DNA from: CAYQQJ01 sp964419935
GTDB taxonomy: Bacteria > Pseudomonadota > Gammaproteobacteria > Pseudomonadales > Cellvibrionaceae
Assembly: GCA_964419935.1 (NCBI GenBank)
Contig: CAYQQJ010000014.1
Span: forward strand, 1-64,000
DNA: 64,000 nucleotides
Reading direction: 5' to 3'
The position numbers were made by a program, and so were the translations under genes. This document shows, piece after piece, positions 32,945 through 41,764 of the stretch (position 1 is its first letter; each line of letters opens with the position of its first letter). The notes beneath the pieces were generated by a model. The model did not search any database, was not told the origin of the DNA, and was given only the letters and a program-made list of their open reading frames with translations.

Positions 32945-35344
32945 ATGATGAAGGCCCTGCGTTACCTCTTTCTGCTTGCGGCGGTTGTGATTGCCGCGCT
33001 GGCCTATCGTGTGTTGCCAGCACTCAATTTCAACAGCGATATGATGGCGCTGTTTCCTCAGAGCGACAGGGTTCCCGCCGTCACCCAGGCCAATGAAATG
33101 TTGGAAGAGGGCGTTACGCGCAAGTTGTTTTTTCTGCTGTCTTCGTCGGACTGGAGTGCAACCTTGCAGGCGCTCACGGAATTCGAAAAAACATTGTTGG
33201 AGTGTGACTGTATTGCCGACGTCACGGCACGGCAGAAGGCCGACGATCTCGCAGGCTTGCGCGCCCACTACCGGGATTATGCATCGGTATTGTTATCGGC
33301 CAAAAACCGGGTACTGCTGCAGGAGGAACGGGGTGATGTGCTGATCGCCGCCGCGTTGCAGGAACTCACGACCAATCCCGCACGACTGTCCACAGCAACA
33401 CTCCTCACGGATCCCCTGGCCACCTTTGACGATTTTCTGACGAGCCTGCAAAACCGCGCCAGTTTCCGCGGCTCCATTGAGCAGGGCTATATTTATTTTG
33501 ACGATGAAAACAGCGATCGCCGCTACCTTTTGGTCACCGCGGAGCTGCGCGGCTCGCCCTATTCGGTAACCAATCAGGCTGCGGCTCATCAGGTCATCGC
33601 CGAGGCGGAGGAGCAATTTACTGCTGCCGTATCAGAGGGAGAAATAGTTCATGCTGGTGCGTTCTTCTATGCGCGTGCTGGTACGGAGCAGGCACAGAGG
33701 GAAATTTCCACCGTGGGCGCTGGCTCTCTATTGGGTATTCTGCTTATTTTCCTGCTGGTGTTTCGCTCCCCCGCGCTATTGCTGCTGGCCATGGTGCCAA
33801 CGGCATCCGGCGTGATTGCCGGCCTGGTCCTATGTCAGATGATTTTCGGCAATGTTCACGTTATCGCGCTGGTATTCGGCGCCAGTCTCATTGGCATTTC
33901 CATTGATTACTCCCTGCATTTCCTGTGTAAGCGGCAGGCTCTGGACGCCGAATGGCAACCGGAATCGGGCTTGCGCAAGTTGTTGGTTGGCCTGTCATTG
34001 GGCCTGGCTACCACTACCGCCGGTTACATCGGCTTCGCCCTGGCCGGCTTCCCCGGGTTCCGGCAGGTCGCGGTATTTTCCTGTGTCGGATTGGTGGTGG
34101 CCTATCTCGCTGTTGTCGGGTTGTACCCGTGGATACTGCACATGCCCTCGCGGCATCGCTTGCCTCAACTTGCACAAACGAAAATCCTTAATTACTTAAG
34201 GATTGCGCGACGCTATCTGCCTTGGATGATTCGACCGGAGTTTGCGGTGCCTATTTTTGTGCTTATCGCCGGCGGCCTGTGGCAGATGGATGCCCTGGAT
34301 GATATTCGCAAGATGCAGACGCCGAGTGTCCAGCTGCAGGAACAGGAAAAACATTTTCGCGACGTTGTGGGCGGGCTGACCGCGATGCAATACCTGTTGG
34401 TGGAAGGGGATACACCCGATGCATTGTTGCAGAAACTGGAACAGCTTCGGGAGCCGCTGGAGGCCGCAAAAACTGCCGGTGCTATTGGCGGCTATACCAA
34501 TCTCTCAACCTGGATTCCATCCATGAAAACGCAACAGACCAATGTTGCGCTGGTGAGAGAACAACTGATTGAAACGGGATTGCTGGAAAATTATTTGCTG
34601 ACCTTGGGCGTGAACGACAGCGCTCGTACTCAGATTTTGAGCAATTATGAAATTGCCGGCGATGGTTATCTGACTATTGATAATACTATTGGCGATTTGC
34701 AGGCATTGCTTAAGCGACCGTTATACTTTACCGCGCGCAGCGACACTGGCGACAGTAATGCCAACAATAGCCACGACAACAGCAGCGATAACGGCTTAAA
34801 GCATTACAGCTTGTTGTTGCTGGAAAATTTGCAGGATCCTGCGCCACTGCAGGCAATGGCGGATGAAAACGAGAATGTTCTCTGGGTCGACAAAGTGGTA
34901 GCGACCAATCAGCTGCTGCAACAATATCGCGAGCACGCGAGCATTATTTTGATTGTCGCCTATGGTTTTGTTCTGTTACTGATGAGTTTGCGTTACCGGA
35001 TCAAGGGCGCCGTTCTGGTTGTGTTGCCGCCCTTGTTGGCATCGTTGAGTGTGTTGGCGCTTTTTGGCTGGCTGGGTATCGGCATCAGCATCTTCAACAT
35101 AGTGGCTTTATTGTTGGTGCTGGGTATCGGTATCGACTCAACGCTGTTCCTGCGGGAAAGCAAGGGCAAGGGTTATGACACGCTATTCGCCGCGGGGCTT
35201 TCGGCATTGACGACGATTTTATCCTTTGGTTTGTTGGCGTTGAGTGCAACTCACGTGATTTTCAGTTTTGGTTTAACGGTTTTGGTTGGCATACTGCTGA
35301 GCTTCGTGTTTGCGCCCATGGCCAGCCTGACCGATTCTGATTGA
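32945..35344 (+). CDS. MMPL/RND-family exporter (ApeM-like)
   Basis: 799 residues. Two repeats of the RND plan: one N-terminal helix, a large periplasmic loop to about residue 250, five helices (VGAGSLLGILLIFLLVFRSPALLLLAM onward), a second periplasmic loop (about residues 430-670) and five more helices at the end. Acidic residues in the membrane segments (for example LGIGIDSTLFLRESKGKG) fit proton-driven transport. It is inferred to extract the pigment lipid from the inner membrane and pass it to the LolA-like carrier. Confidence 0.88.
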   Translation: MMKALRYLFLLAAVVIAALAYRVLPALNFNSDMMALFPQSDRVPAVTQANEMLEEGVTRKLFFLLSSSDWSATLQALTEFEKTLLECDCIADVTARQKADDLAGLRAHYRDYASVLLSAKNRVLLQEERGDVLIAAALQELTTNPARLSTATLLTDPLATFDDFLTSLQNRASFRGSIEQGYIYFDDENSDRRYLLVTAELRGSPYSVTNQAAAHQVIAEAEEQFTAAVSEGEIVHAGAFFYARAGTEQAQREISTVGAGSLLGILLIFLLVFRSPALLLLAMVPTASGVIAGLVLCQMIFGNVHVIALVFGASLIGISIDYSLHFLCKRQALDAEWQPESGLRKLLVGLSLGLATTTAGYIGFALAGFPGFRQVAVFSCVGLVVAYLAVVGLYPWILHMPSRHRLPQLAQTKILNYLRIARRYLPWMIRPEFAVPIFVLIAGGLWQMDALDDIRKMQTPSVQLQEQEKHFRDVVGGLTAMQYLLVEGDTPDALLQKLEQLREPLEAAKTAGAIGGYTNLSTWIPSMKTQQTNVALVREQLIETGLLENYLLTLGVNDSARTQILSNYEIAGDGYLTIDNTIGDLQALLKRPLYFTARSDTGDSNANNSHDNSSDNGLKHYSLLLLENLQDPAPLQAMADENENVLWVDKVVATNQLLQQYREHASIILIVAYGFVLLLMSLRYRIKGAVLVVLPPLLASLSVLALFGWLGIGISIFNIVALLLVLGIGIDSTLFLRESKGKGYDTLFAAGLSALTTILSFGLLALSATHVIFSFGLTVLVGILLSFVFAPMASLTDSD

Positions 35345-35352
35345 GGAAGTTT

Positions 35353-36609
35353 ATGTTACCGCTCCCGAGAAATACCGACGTTGTCATCATTGGTGCAGGC
35401 CCATCGGGTGCTATTGCCGCTGCGCTGTTGCAGCGACAGGGGCATCAGGTTCTGGTGCTGGAGCGCGAGGTGTTTCCGCGATTTTCCATTGGTGAAAGTC
35501 TGCTGCCTCAATGCATGAGCTTTATCGAAGAGGCGGGTATGCTCGAGGCTGTCAATGCTTATGGTTTTCAGCTGAAAGACGGCGCCGCTTTTGCGCGCGG
35601 TGACAAATACACGGATTTCGACTTTCACGAAAAATTCAGCGTAGGTCCCGCCACCACCTTCCAGGTGGAGCGTGCCCATTTTGACAAGCTGTTGGCTGAT
35701 CAGGCTGCAGAACAGGGCGTCGACATTCGCTATGGGCACACAATTACCGGTGTGGACCTGGACGGCGAGCGTGCAACGGTAACCTGCACCGACTCAAGCG
35801 GAGAGAGTCACGTCGTCGCGACTAAATTCATACTGGACGCCAGTGGCTTTGGTCGCGTTTTACCCCGATTGTTGAACCTGGAAACGCCGTCGGATTTTCC
35901 TGTGCGTAAGGCAATGTCCACCCACATTGATGATCACATTGCCCCAGAGGATTTCGATCGCAACAAAATTCTGATTACCATTCACCCCATTGAGCGGGAC
36001 ATTTGGTACTGGACCAATCCACTCAACGAGCACAAGTGCTCGCTGGGTGTTGTTGCTCCGGCGGAGAAAATTGATGCGCGCCCGGGCGATACCATTGAAG
36101 AAAAAATTCAGCGCCTGGTGGCGGAGGCGCCGAGCTTGCACAGGGTGCTGCGTAACGCGCAATTCAATTATCCCGCACGCGCCTTTACCGGTTATGCCGC
36201 CAATGTGAAATGTCTTGCCGGCGATAAATTTGCGCTGCTGGGTAACGCAGGTGAATTTTTGGACCCGATGTTTTCTTCCGGTATTACGATTGCCATGCAG
36301 TCGTCCAGCCTGGCGAGCAAAGTCCTGCACCGCCAGTTTTCCGGCGAAACGGTGGATTGGCAAAAAGAATACGCCGAGCCATTGAAGAAGGGCATCGACA
36401 CCTTTCGGGTTTTTGTCGACGCCTGGTATGAAGGCAGTTTTCAAGACATCATATTCTTTGAAGATAAAATGCCGGCCGTTCACGAAATGGTGTGCTCCAT
36501 CCTTGCCGGTTATGCCTGGGACAATAAAAACCCCTTTGTTGCCGAACCGCACAGACGCCTCAGGGCGCTGGCGGAACTGTGCCGTGAGGGAACAGGTGTC
36601 ATGTCGTGA
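35353..36609 (+). CDS. FAD-dependent monooxygenase/halogenase-like protein
   Basis: 418 residues from ATG 35353, preceded by GAGGAAG; an upstream TTG at 35341 is less likely. FAD-binding GAGPSGAIAAALL at the N-terminus and GNAGEFLDPMFSSG near residue 300. The segment FQLKDGAAFARGD holds a Lys in the region where flavin halogenases carry the catalytic Lys, and IWYWTNPL resembles, but does not match, the WxWxIP halogenase motif. It could halogenate or hydroxylate the aryl or resorcinol ring, as related genes do in flexirubin clusters, or act as a reductase of the geranylgeranyl-reductase type. It is an insertion relative to the E. coli ape order. Confidence 0.82.
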   Translation: MLPLPRNTDVVIIGAGPSGAIAAALLQRQGHQVLVLEREVFPRFSIGESLLPQCMSFIEEAGMLEAVNAYGFQLKDGAAFARGDKYTDFDFHEKFSVGPATTFQVERAHFDKLLADQAAEQGVDIRYGHTITGVDLDGERATVTCTDSSGESHVVATKFILDASGFGRVLPRLLNLETPSDFPVRKAMSTHIDDHIAPEDFDRNKILITIHPIERDIWYWTNPLNEHKCSLGVVAPAEKIDARPGDTIEEKIQRLVAEAPSLHRVLRNAQFNYPARAFTGYAANVKCLAGDKFALLGNAGEFLDPMFSSGITIAMQSSSLASKVLHRQFSGETVDWQKEYAEPLKKGIDTFRVFVDAWYEGSFQDIIFFEDKMPAVHEMVCSILAGYAWDNKNPFVAEPHRRLRALAELCREGTGVMS

Positions 36610-37124
36610 AGAAGGGCTTGTCGCGTTGCCTGACGGTTGCCATGGTAGTGCTCTGGTTATCGTCCTGTGCCAGCTTTCCCGGCGATCTTGATGAACAGTG
36701 TTTCGCGCCCGGTGATGAGCGACTCGTCGGAGAATTCGCGCTGAGCGTAAAGCAGGATGCGGCGACCCATCAGTTATTGGTGGTGAATGCATGGCAGGAT
36801 CAACAACTGCAATTTGTCGGTTTCAATGCCGTGGGCGCCAAACTGTTTCACGGGCAGGTTGATGCAGGGCGGGTGGCAACGCAGACTTCTCCATTGTATC
36901 GCGGTCCCGACGCAGAGAAACTGATATGGGGTTTACTGGTACACCAGCTGCGCGATCAGTTGCCGCGCTGCTGGTCTGTCGCTGAACTGACTGTTGTATC
37001 GGATGATGGTGCAGGTACTATGATTGTGCGACGCAAGGGCGAGCTGATGTTGCGCAGTAACGCGCAGAACCGCTTTGAGATGCCAGCCGACGGGATCGAC
37101 GCAAGAGTTCAGCGTCTGAATTAA
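36606..37124 (+). CDS. DUF3261 lipoprotein (ApeN-like)
   Basis: 172 residues, GTG start overlapping the previous stop (GTGA). A lipoprotein signal ends in WLSSC (Cys about residue 21). The mature domain matches the DUF3261 proteins of aryl polyene clusters by size and position. Outer-membrane lipoprotein location is expected; it may receive the polyene lipid from the LolA-like carrier. Confidence 0.8.
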   Translation: MKKGLSRCLTVAMVVLWLSSCASFPGDLDEQCFAPGDERLVGEFALSVKQDAATHQLLVVNAWQDQQLQFVGFNAVGAKLFHGQVDAGRVATQTSPLYRGPDAEKLIWGLLVHQLRDQLPRCWSVAELTVVSDDGAGTMIVRRKGELMLRSNAQNRFEMPADGIDARVQRLN

Positions 37125-37202
37125 CTTTCATGGCAACGGCAGGGCTTCACCTATTGCCAGGGCCTACCGGGGCTTAAGAGACGCGGGAAACCGCAAGCAA
37201 AA

Positions 37203-38414
37203 ATGACAATGCAATTTTATTTGAACAACCTCGGCATTATTAATGCGCTTGGCAACGGCAAGGCCGAGGTGCTGAAAAACCTGATGGCGAGCTCGCGCCA
37301 GGGCATCAAGCCGAGCGACTGGATTCCGGGCAAGGCGACCTGCGTTGCGGCGGTGGAAGGTCCCATTCCCGAGGTTCCCGCCGAGCTTGAGGGTTTTCGT
37401 AGCCGCAACCTGCAGTTGGCCCTCGCGGCCGTGGCGCAAATTGAGGCGGACATTGACGAGGCCAGGGCCCGCTATGGCGCCGGTCGCATCGCCGTGGTCG
37501 CGGGTACCAGCACCTCCGGCATTGCCGAAGGGGAAAAGGCGGTTGCCGTCTTGAAATCAGACGGACAAGCGCCGGCGGCGTACCACTACCGCCAACAGGA
37601 AATCGGCAACCTGGCCGAACTCTTGGCGCGCTATCTGCACTTGAATGGCCCCGCCTATACCTTGTCTACAGCCTGTTCTTCCAGCGCCCATGCCCTCGGC
37701 TCGGCGCGACGTTTGTTGGCCTCAGGCGTGGCGGACGCCGTGGTGGTCGGCGGGGCGGATAGTCTGTGTCGACTCACGGTCAATGGGTTTTCGGCGCTGG
37801 AATCTGTGGCCGAAGGCGTCACCAATCCGTTCAGCCGTAGCCGCAGCGGCATTAATATTGGTGAAGGTGCGGCGTTTTTCCTGATGACGCGGGAGCCGGG
37901 CACCGACGCCATTGAGCTCAAGGGCGTGGGCGCCTCCTCTGACGCACATCATATATCCGCACCGGAGCCCAGCGGCGCGGGGGCGGAGCGGGCGATTCGC
38001 GCGGCTCTGGAGCAGGCCCAGCTTGCTCCTGAACAGGTGGATTACATCAACCTGCACGGCACCGGCACCCGGCTGAACGATGCCATGGAGGCGGAAGTCA
38101 CCGCGCGAATTTTTGGGCCAAGTGTGCCCTGCAGCAGCAGCAAGGGACAGATTGGTCATACTTTGGGCGCTGCCGGCGCAACCGAAGCCGGGCTTTGCTG
38201 GCTGGCATTAAGCTTTTACAATGCGCGGGATCTGCTGCCGCCCCACTGCTGGGACGGTGGCACAGACCCGGATATTGCGCGAATCCGCTTGGTGGGATCT
38301 GGTCCGGGACAAGAAGTGCTCCTGGACCAAAAGGCCGAAATCGTATTTTTGAGCAATTCCTTTGCCTTCGGCGGTAATAACGCCGCAGTGTTGATCGGCC
38401 GGAAGAGGTCATGA
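37203..38414 (+). CDS. Beta-ketoacyl-ACP synthase (ApeO-like)
   Basis: 403 residues. The full Cys-His-His set is visible: TLSTACSSSAHALGSA, NLHGTGTRLNDAMEAE and GQIGHTLGAAGATEAG, plus GEGAAFFL and FAFGGNNAAVLIG. In the E. coli pathway ApeO is the elongating ketosynthase paired with the chain-length-factor ApeC, here 23956-24720. About 110 non-coding bases separate it from the next gene, the longest gap in this operon. Confidence 0.9.
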   Translation: MTMQFYLNNLGIINALGNGKAEVLKNLMASSRQGIKPSDWIPGKATCVAAVEGPIPEVPAELEGFRSRNLQLALAAVAQIEADIDEARARYGAGRIAVVAGTSTSGIAEGEKAVAVLKSDGQAPAAYHYRQQEIGNLAELLARYLHLNGPAYTLSTACSSSAHALGSARRLLASGVADAVVVGGADSLCRLTVNGFSALESVAEGVTNPFSRSRSGINIGEGAAFFLMTREPGTDAIELKGVGASSDAHHISAPEPSGAGAERAIRAALEQAQLAPEQVDYINLHGTGTRLNDAMEAEVTARIFGPSVPCSSSKGQIGHTLGAAGATEAGLCWLALSFYNARDLLPPHCWDGGTDPDIARIRLVGSGPGQEVLLDQKAEIVFLSNSFAFGGNNAAVLIGRKRS

Positions 38415-38525
38415 GCGGCTACGACGCTCGCCGGGCGCATATCTACCCCTGATGGCAAACGGATCGAAGCCCGTACTGCCTTTAGAGGCAATCCGCCCGA
38501 CAATGTTAATTGCCGAGTTAATAGC

Positions 38526-38978
38526 ATGAACCGGATTGAAGATTACATTCCCCACAGGGCGCCCATGTTACTGGTAGAGGAGCTGCTCGGGGGCGATGCT
38601 ACCAGCGTTTCGACGGCGATAACGATTGGCGAAACGTCTGCCTTCTACGATGAGACGGTGCGAGGTGTGCCGGCGTGGGTTGGCCTGGAGTATATGGCGC
38701 AGACTGCGGCCGTCTGGGTGGGTATGGACGACGTCCGCAACCATCGCCCTGTGCAACTCGGGTTTCTGGTCAGCGCCCGGCAGTATCGGGCTCATCAACC
38801 GCTATTTGGTTTGGGGCAGAGATTTATTATCGACGTGACACGGCAGTTCGGCGACGAGGCTGTTGTGGTGTTTAGCGGTGTTATTCGCACATCGTCAGGT
38901 GAACCTGTTGCCGATGCACATTTCACTGCGTATCGACCTGATGATGTGGACAGTTATTTGAGAGGAGAAGTTGGATGA
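38526..38978 (+). CDS. Hotdog-fold dehydratase subunit (ApeP-like, copy 2)
   Basis: 150 residues. Starts with YIPHRAPMLLVEELLGG, typical of ApeP/FabA-FabZ relatives, and carries WVGLEYMAQTAAVWVG near residue 57. It is homologous to the copy at 13124-13582. It is expected to pair with the ApeI-like protein (27987-28382) as the dehydratase of the main polyene set. The ketoreductase start overlaps its stop (ATGA). Confidence 0.87.
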   Translation: MNRIEDYIPHRAPMLLVEELLGGDATSVSTAITIGETSAFYDETVRGVPAWVGLEYMAQTAAVWVGMDDVRNHRPVQLGFLVSARQYRAHQPLFGLGQRFIIDVTRQFGDEAVVVFSGVIRTSSGEPVADAHFTAYRPDDVDSYLRGEVG

Positions 38979-39700
38979 TGCGGCGCATTTTAGTCACTGG
39001 CTCCAGCCGTGGTATAGGCAAGGCCATTGCGCTGCGTCTGGCGGCTCAGGGTTACGACCTGGTGATTCATTGCCGGAGCAAGCGCGAAGAAGCCGAAGCC
39101 GTGGCGGCCGAGATTTACGCACTGGGGCAAAAAAGCGGGATACTGCAATTTGACGTGGCCGATCGGGAAGCTGCACGAGCAGCCATTACGGCGGATATCG
39201 AAAGCAACGGCGCCTACTACGGTGTTGTGTGCAACGCTGGCATCACGCGGGATAATGCGTTCCCGGCGATGACCGATGACGAATGGGATTCCGTTATCCA
39301 CACCAACCTGGACGGCTTCTATAATGTGCTCAAGCCCGCGGTGATGCCTATGGTGCGGGCACGCCAGGGCGGGCGCATAGTGGCGCTGTCCTCCATAGCC
39401 GGTGTCGCTGGCAATCGTGGTCAGGTCAACTATAGTGCCACTAAGGCGGGCTTGATTGGTGCTACCAAGTCCCTGGCGCTGGAGCTGGGCAAGCGCCGAA
39501 TTACCGTTAACTGTGTAGCACCGGGCATTATTGAGACCGACATGATTGATGAAGTTTTTGCCACAGAAGCCAAGAAAATGATCCCTCTGCGCCGCTTCGG
39601 TACTGCGGACGAAGTCGCCAGCCTGGTGAATTTCCTGATGGGTGATGAGGCCGCCTACATCACCCGACAAGTGATCTCCGTTAACGGTGGGATGCTCTGA
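38975..39700 (+). CDS. 3-oxoacyl-ACP reductase, FabG-like (ApeQ-like)
   Basis: 241 residues, short-chain dehydrogenase. NADP-binding TGSSRGIGKAIA, the CNAGIT motif, and the catalytic Ser-Tyr-Lys (LSSIAGVAGNRGQVNYSATKAG). It is the only ketoreductase seen in the whole cluster, so it must serve both acyl-chain sets or the second set borrows FabG. One-base overlap with the next ketosynthase gene (TGATG). Confidence 0.92.
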   Translation: MMRRILVTGSSRGIGKAIALRLAAQGYDLVIHCRSKREEAEAVAAEIYALGQKSGILQFDVADREAARAAITADIESNGAYYGVVCNAGITRDNAFPAMTDDEWDSVIHTNLDGFYNVLKPAVMPMVRARQGGRIVALSSIAGVAGNRGQVNYSATKAGLIGATKSLALELGKRRITVNCVAPGIIETDMIDEVFATEAKKMIPLRRFGTADEVASLVNFLMGDEAAYITRQVISVNGGML

Positions 39701-40923
39701 TGCGCCGGGTGGTAATTACCGGTGTGAACGGGATCAGTGCGCTGGGGCATGACTGGCCGACGATTCAGGCAAGCCTGCGCGCCGGGCAGAACAAGATTCG
39801 CCGAATATCCGAATGGGACGAAATAGAGGGCCTGAACACACGGTTGGGCGCACCTGTTCCGGATTTTGTCACACCGTCGCACTACCCGCGCAAAAAGCTG
39901 CGCAGCATGGGGCGGGTCTCGGTCATGTCCGTGCGGGCGAGTGAAGTGGCCTTGGAACAGGCCGGTCTGCTCGGCAGCGATGAGCTGGTCAATGGCACTG
40001 CCGGCGTATCCTACGGCTCCTGCATTGGCACAGGTACCGAGGTGCCGGCCTTGACCCGAGTGCTGCGGGACAAGACTACCATCGACCTCAATGCCGCAAC
40101 CTATCTGAAGACCATGACCCATACGGCCACAGTGAATATCGGCCTTTATTTTGGTATGACGGGCCGTATTATTCCCACGGCGTCGGCCTGCACGTCTGGC
40201 AGCCAGGGTATCGGCTACGCTTACGAAGCCATCAAATACGGCATGCAGGACATCATGATTGCCGGCGGTGGTGAGGAATTCTCGGTGATGCCGGTTGCCG
40301 TATTCGACACCATGTTCGCCACCAGTATGCGCAATGATCAGCCGGAATCGTCACCGCGCCCGTTTGATCGCGATCGGGACGGCCTGGTCATCGGCGAAGG
40401 CGCCTGTTCACTCATTCTGGAAGAATACGAACACGCCAAGGCCCGTGGCGCCACGATTCTGGGTGAAATTGTCGGCTTCGGCACGAATTCGGATGGCGCT
40501 CATGTGACGGAGCCGGCGTCGGCCACCATGGCTGAAGCCATGCGTCTGGCAATGCAGGATGCCGGGCTGGCGCCGGAACAAATCGGTTATGTCAACGCCC
40601 ATGGAACGGCGACCGCCAAGGGCGATATTGCCGAAAGCCACGCGACGGCTGCGGTCTTGGGTGCCGGCAAGCCCATCAGCTCCCTCAAAAGCTACATCGG
40701 CCATACCCTCGGTGCCTGCGGCGCGCTCGAGGCGTGGCTCACTCTGGAAATGTTGCGCGGTGACTGGTATGCGCCCACCATCAATCTCGACAATGTCGAC
40801 CCCGCCTGTGCTGAGTTGGATTACATTACCGGCAGCGGTCGCGATATGCAGCACGAATATGCCATGAGCAACAACTTCGCTTTTGGTGGCGTCAACACCT
40901 CGCTGATCATCAAGCGACTGTAA
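39700..40923 (+). CDS. Beta-ketoacyl-ACP synthase (ApeR-like)
   Basis: 407 residues, KAS I/II fold. Nucleophile region PTASACTSGSQGIGYA, NAHGTATAKGDIAESH and KSYIGHTLGACGALEAW supply the Cys and both His residues; NNFAFGGVNTSLIIK ends the domain. In the E. coli cluster ApeR is the second ketosynthase, proposed to act in early elongation. It closes the ketoreductase-ketosynthase pair. Confidence 0.9.
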   Translation: MRRVVITGVNGISALGHDWPTIQASLRAGQNKIRRISEWDEIEGLNTRLGAPVPDFVTPSHYPRKKLRSMGRVSVMSVRASEVALEQAGLLGSDELVNGTAGVSYGSCIGTGTEVPALTRVLRDKTTIDLNAATYLKTMTHTATVNIGLYFGMTGRIIPTASACTSGSQGIGYAYEAIKYGMQDIMIAGGGEEFSVMPVAVFDTMFATSMRNDQPESSPRPFDRDRDGLVIGEGACSLILEEYEHAKARGATILGEIVGFGTNSDGAHVTEPASATMAEAMRLAMQDAGLAPEQIGYVNAHGTATAKGDIAESHATAAVLGAGKPISSLKSYIGHTLGACGALEAWLTLEMLRGDWYAPTINLDNVDPACAELDYITGSGRDMQHEYAMSNNFAFGGVNTSLIIKRL

Positions 40924-40986
40924 CTCCAACACCGGCAAACCTCATGTCTGTATATGCCCCGTGTTTGTTAACCAAGGAATCGCAGC

Positions 40987-41742
40987 TTGCGCCACTATCA
41001 AAGGACATTTTCACTGGCCGGCTCACTGCTGTTGTGTGCAGCCCTTTTGCTGCAGGGCTGCGTGGCCAGAGCGCCACTGAAAACACTGAGCTACGCGGCG
41101 CCCCAGGCAGCGGTTGTTGATGCTGACCATTCCGACCGCCGCCTGCTGGTTTTTTTGCGCGGCATCGGCGGCACTGTGGATAATTTTGCCGACTACGGCA
41201 TGATAGCAGCGGCGCAGACGCGTTATCCGAATCTGGACGTCTGGGTGCCGGATACCCATGTTGGCTACTATTATCAACGCAAGCTGCTGACGCGACTGCA
41301 ACAAGACATTATCATTCCGGCCCAGGAACGCGGTTACACTCGCATCGATTTTGCCGGTGTTTCCCTCGGCGGGTTTGGCAGCCTGTTGTATCTGGAGTGC
41401 TGCCAGCAGAATATCAATAATGTGGTTTTGATCTCCCCCTATTCAGGTGAACCCGAGACTCACGCAAGCATCGCCGAGACAGACGATCTCCGTCATTGGA
41501 AGCCACCGGCGGGAACCGAAGATTTTGAATTGGACTTGTGGTTCTGGATTGGCAACAACCAGCCCTTGTTTGACAGCGGGCGGCTGTGGCTGGGTTATGG
41601 CAGTGAGGATACTCTCACCGGGCAGGATCTGCTGGCCGAACGTTTGCCCGAGAACCGGGTGGTGGTCATCGAGGGAGATCACAGCGACGAGGTCTTCGCA
41701 AAAATCTGGTTAGAGTTACTGGATAGAGGGGCGCTGGATTAA
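40987..41742 (+). CDS. Lipoprotein alpha/beta hydrolase
   Basis: 251 residues. TTG start: AAGGAA lies about ten bases upstream and no ATG or GTG fits before the signal peptide. The signal ends in LLLQGC, a lipobox. The hydrolase motif is FAGVSLGGFGSLLY (GxSxGG, near residue 127), Asp candidates lie in GSEDTL, and the final GDHSDEVF supplies a His. It is probably anchored in the outer or inner membrane facing the periplasm and could act on ester-linked pigment or lipid. The gene continues the operon after 63 bases. Confidence 0.78.
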   Translation: MRHYQRTFSLAGSLLLCAALLLQGCVARAPLKTLSYAAPQAAVVDADHSDRRLLVFLRGIGGTVDNFADYGMIAAAQTRYPNLDVWVPDTHVGYYYQRKLLTRLQQDIIIPAQERGYTRIDFAGVSLGGFGSLLYLECCQQNINNVVLISPYSGEPETHASIAETDDLRHWKPPAGTEDFELDLWFWIGNNQPLFDSGRLWLGYGSEDTLTGQDLLAERLPENRVVVIEGDHSDEVFAKIWLELLDRGALD

Positions 41743-41764
41743 CCGCGCCGGGATAAAGTCACCC

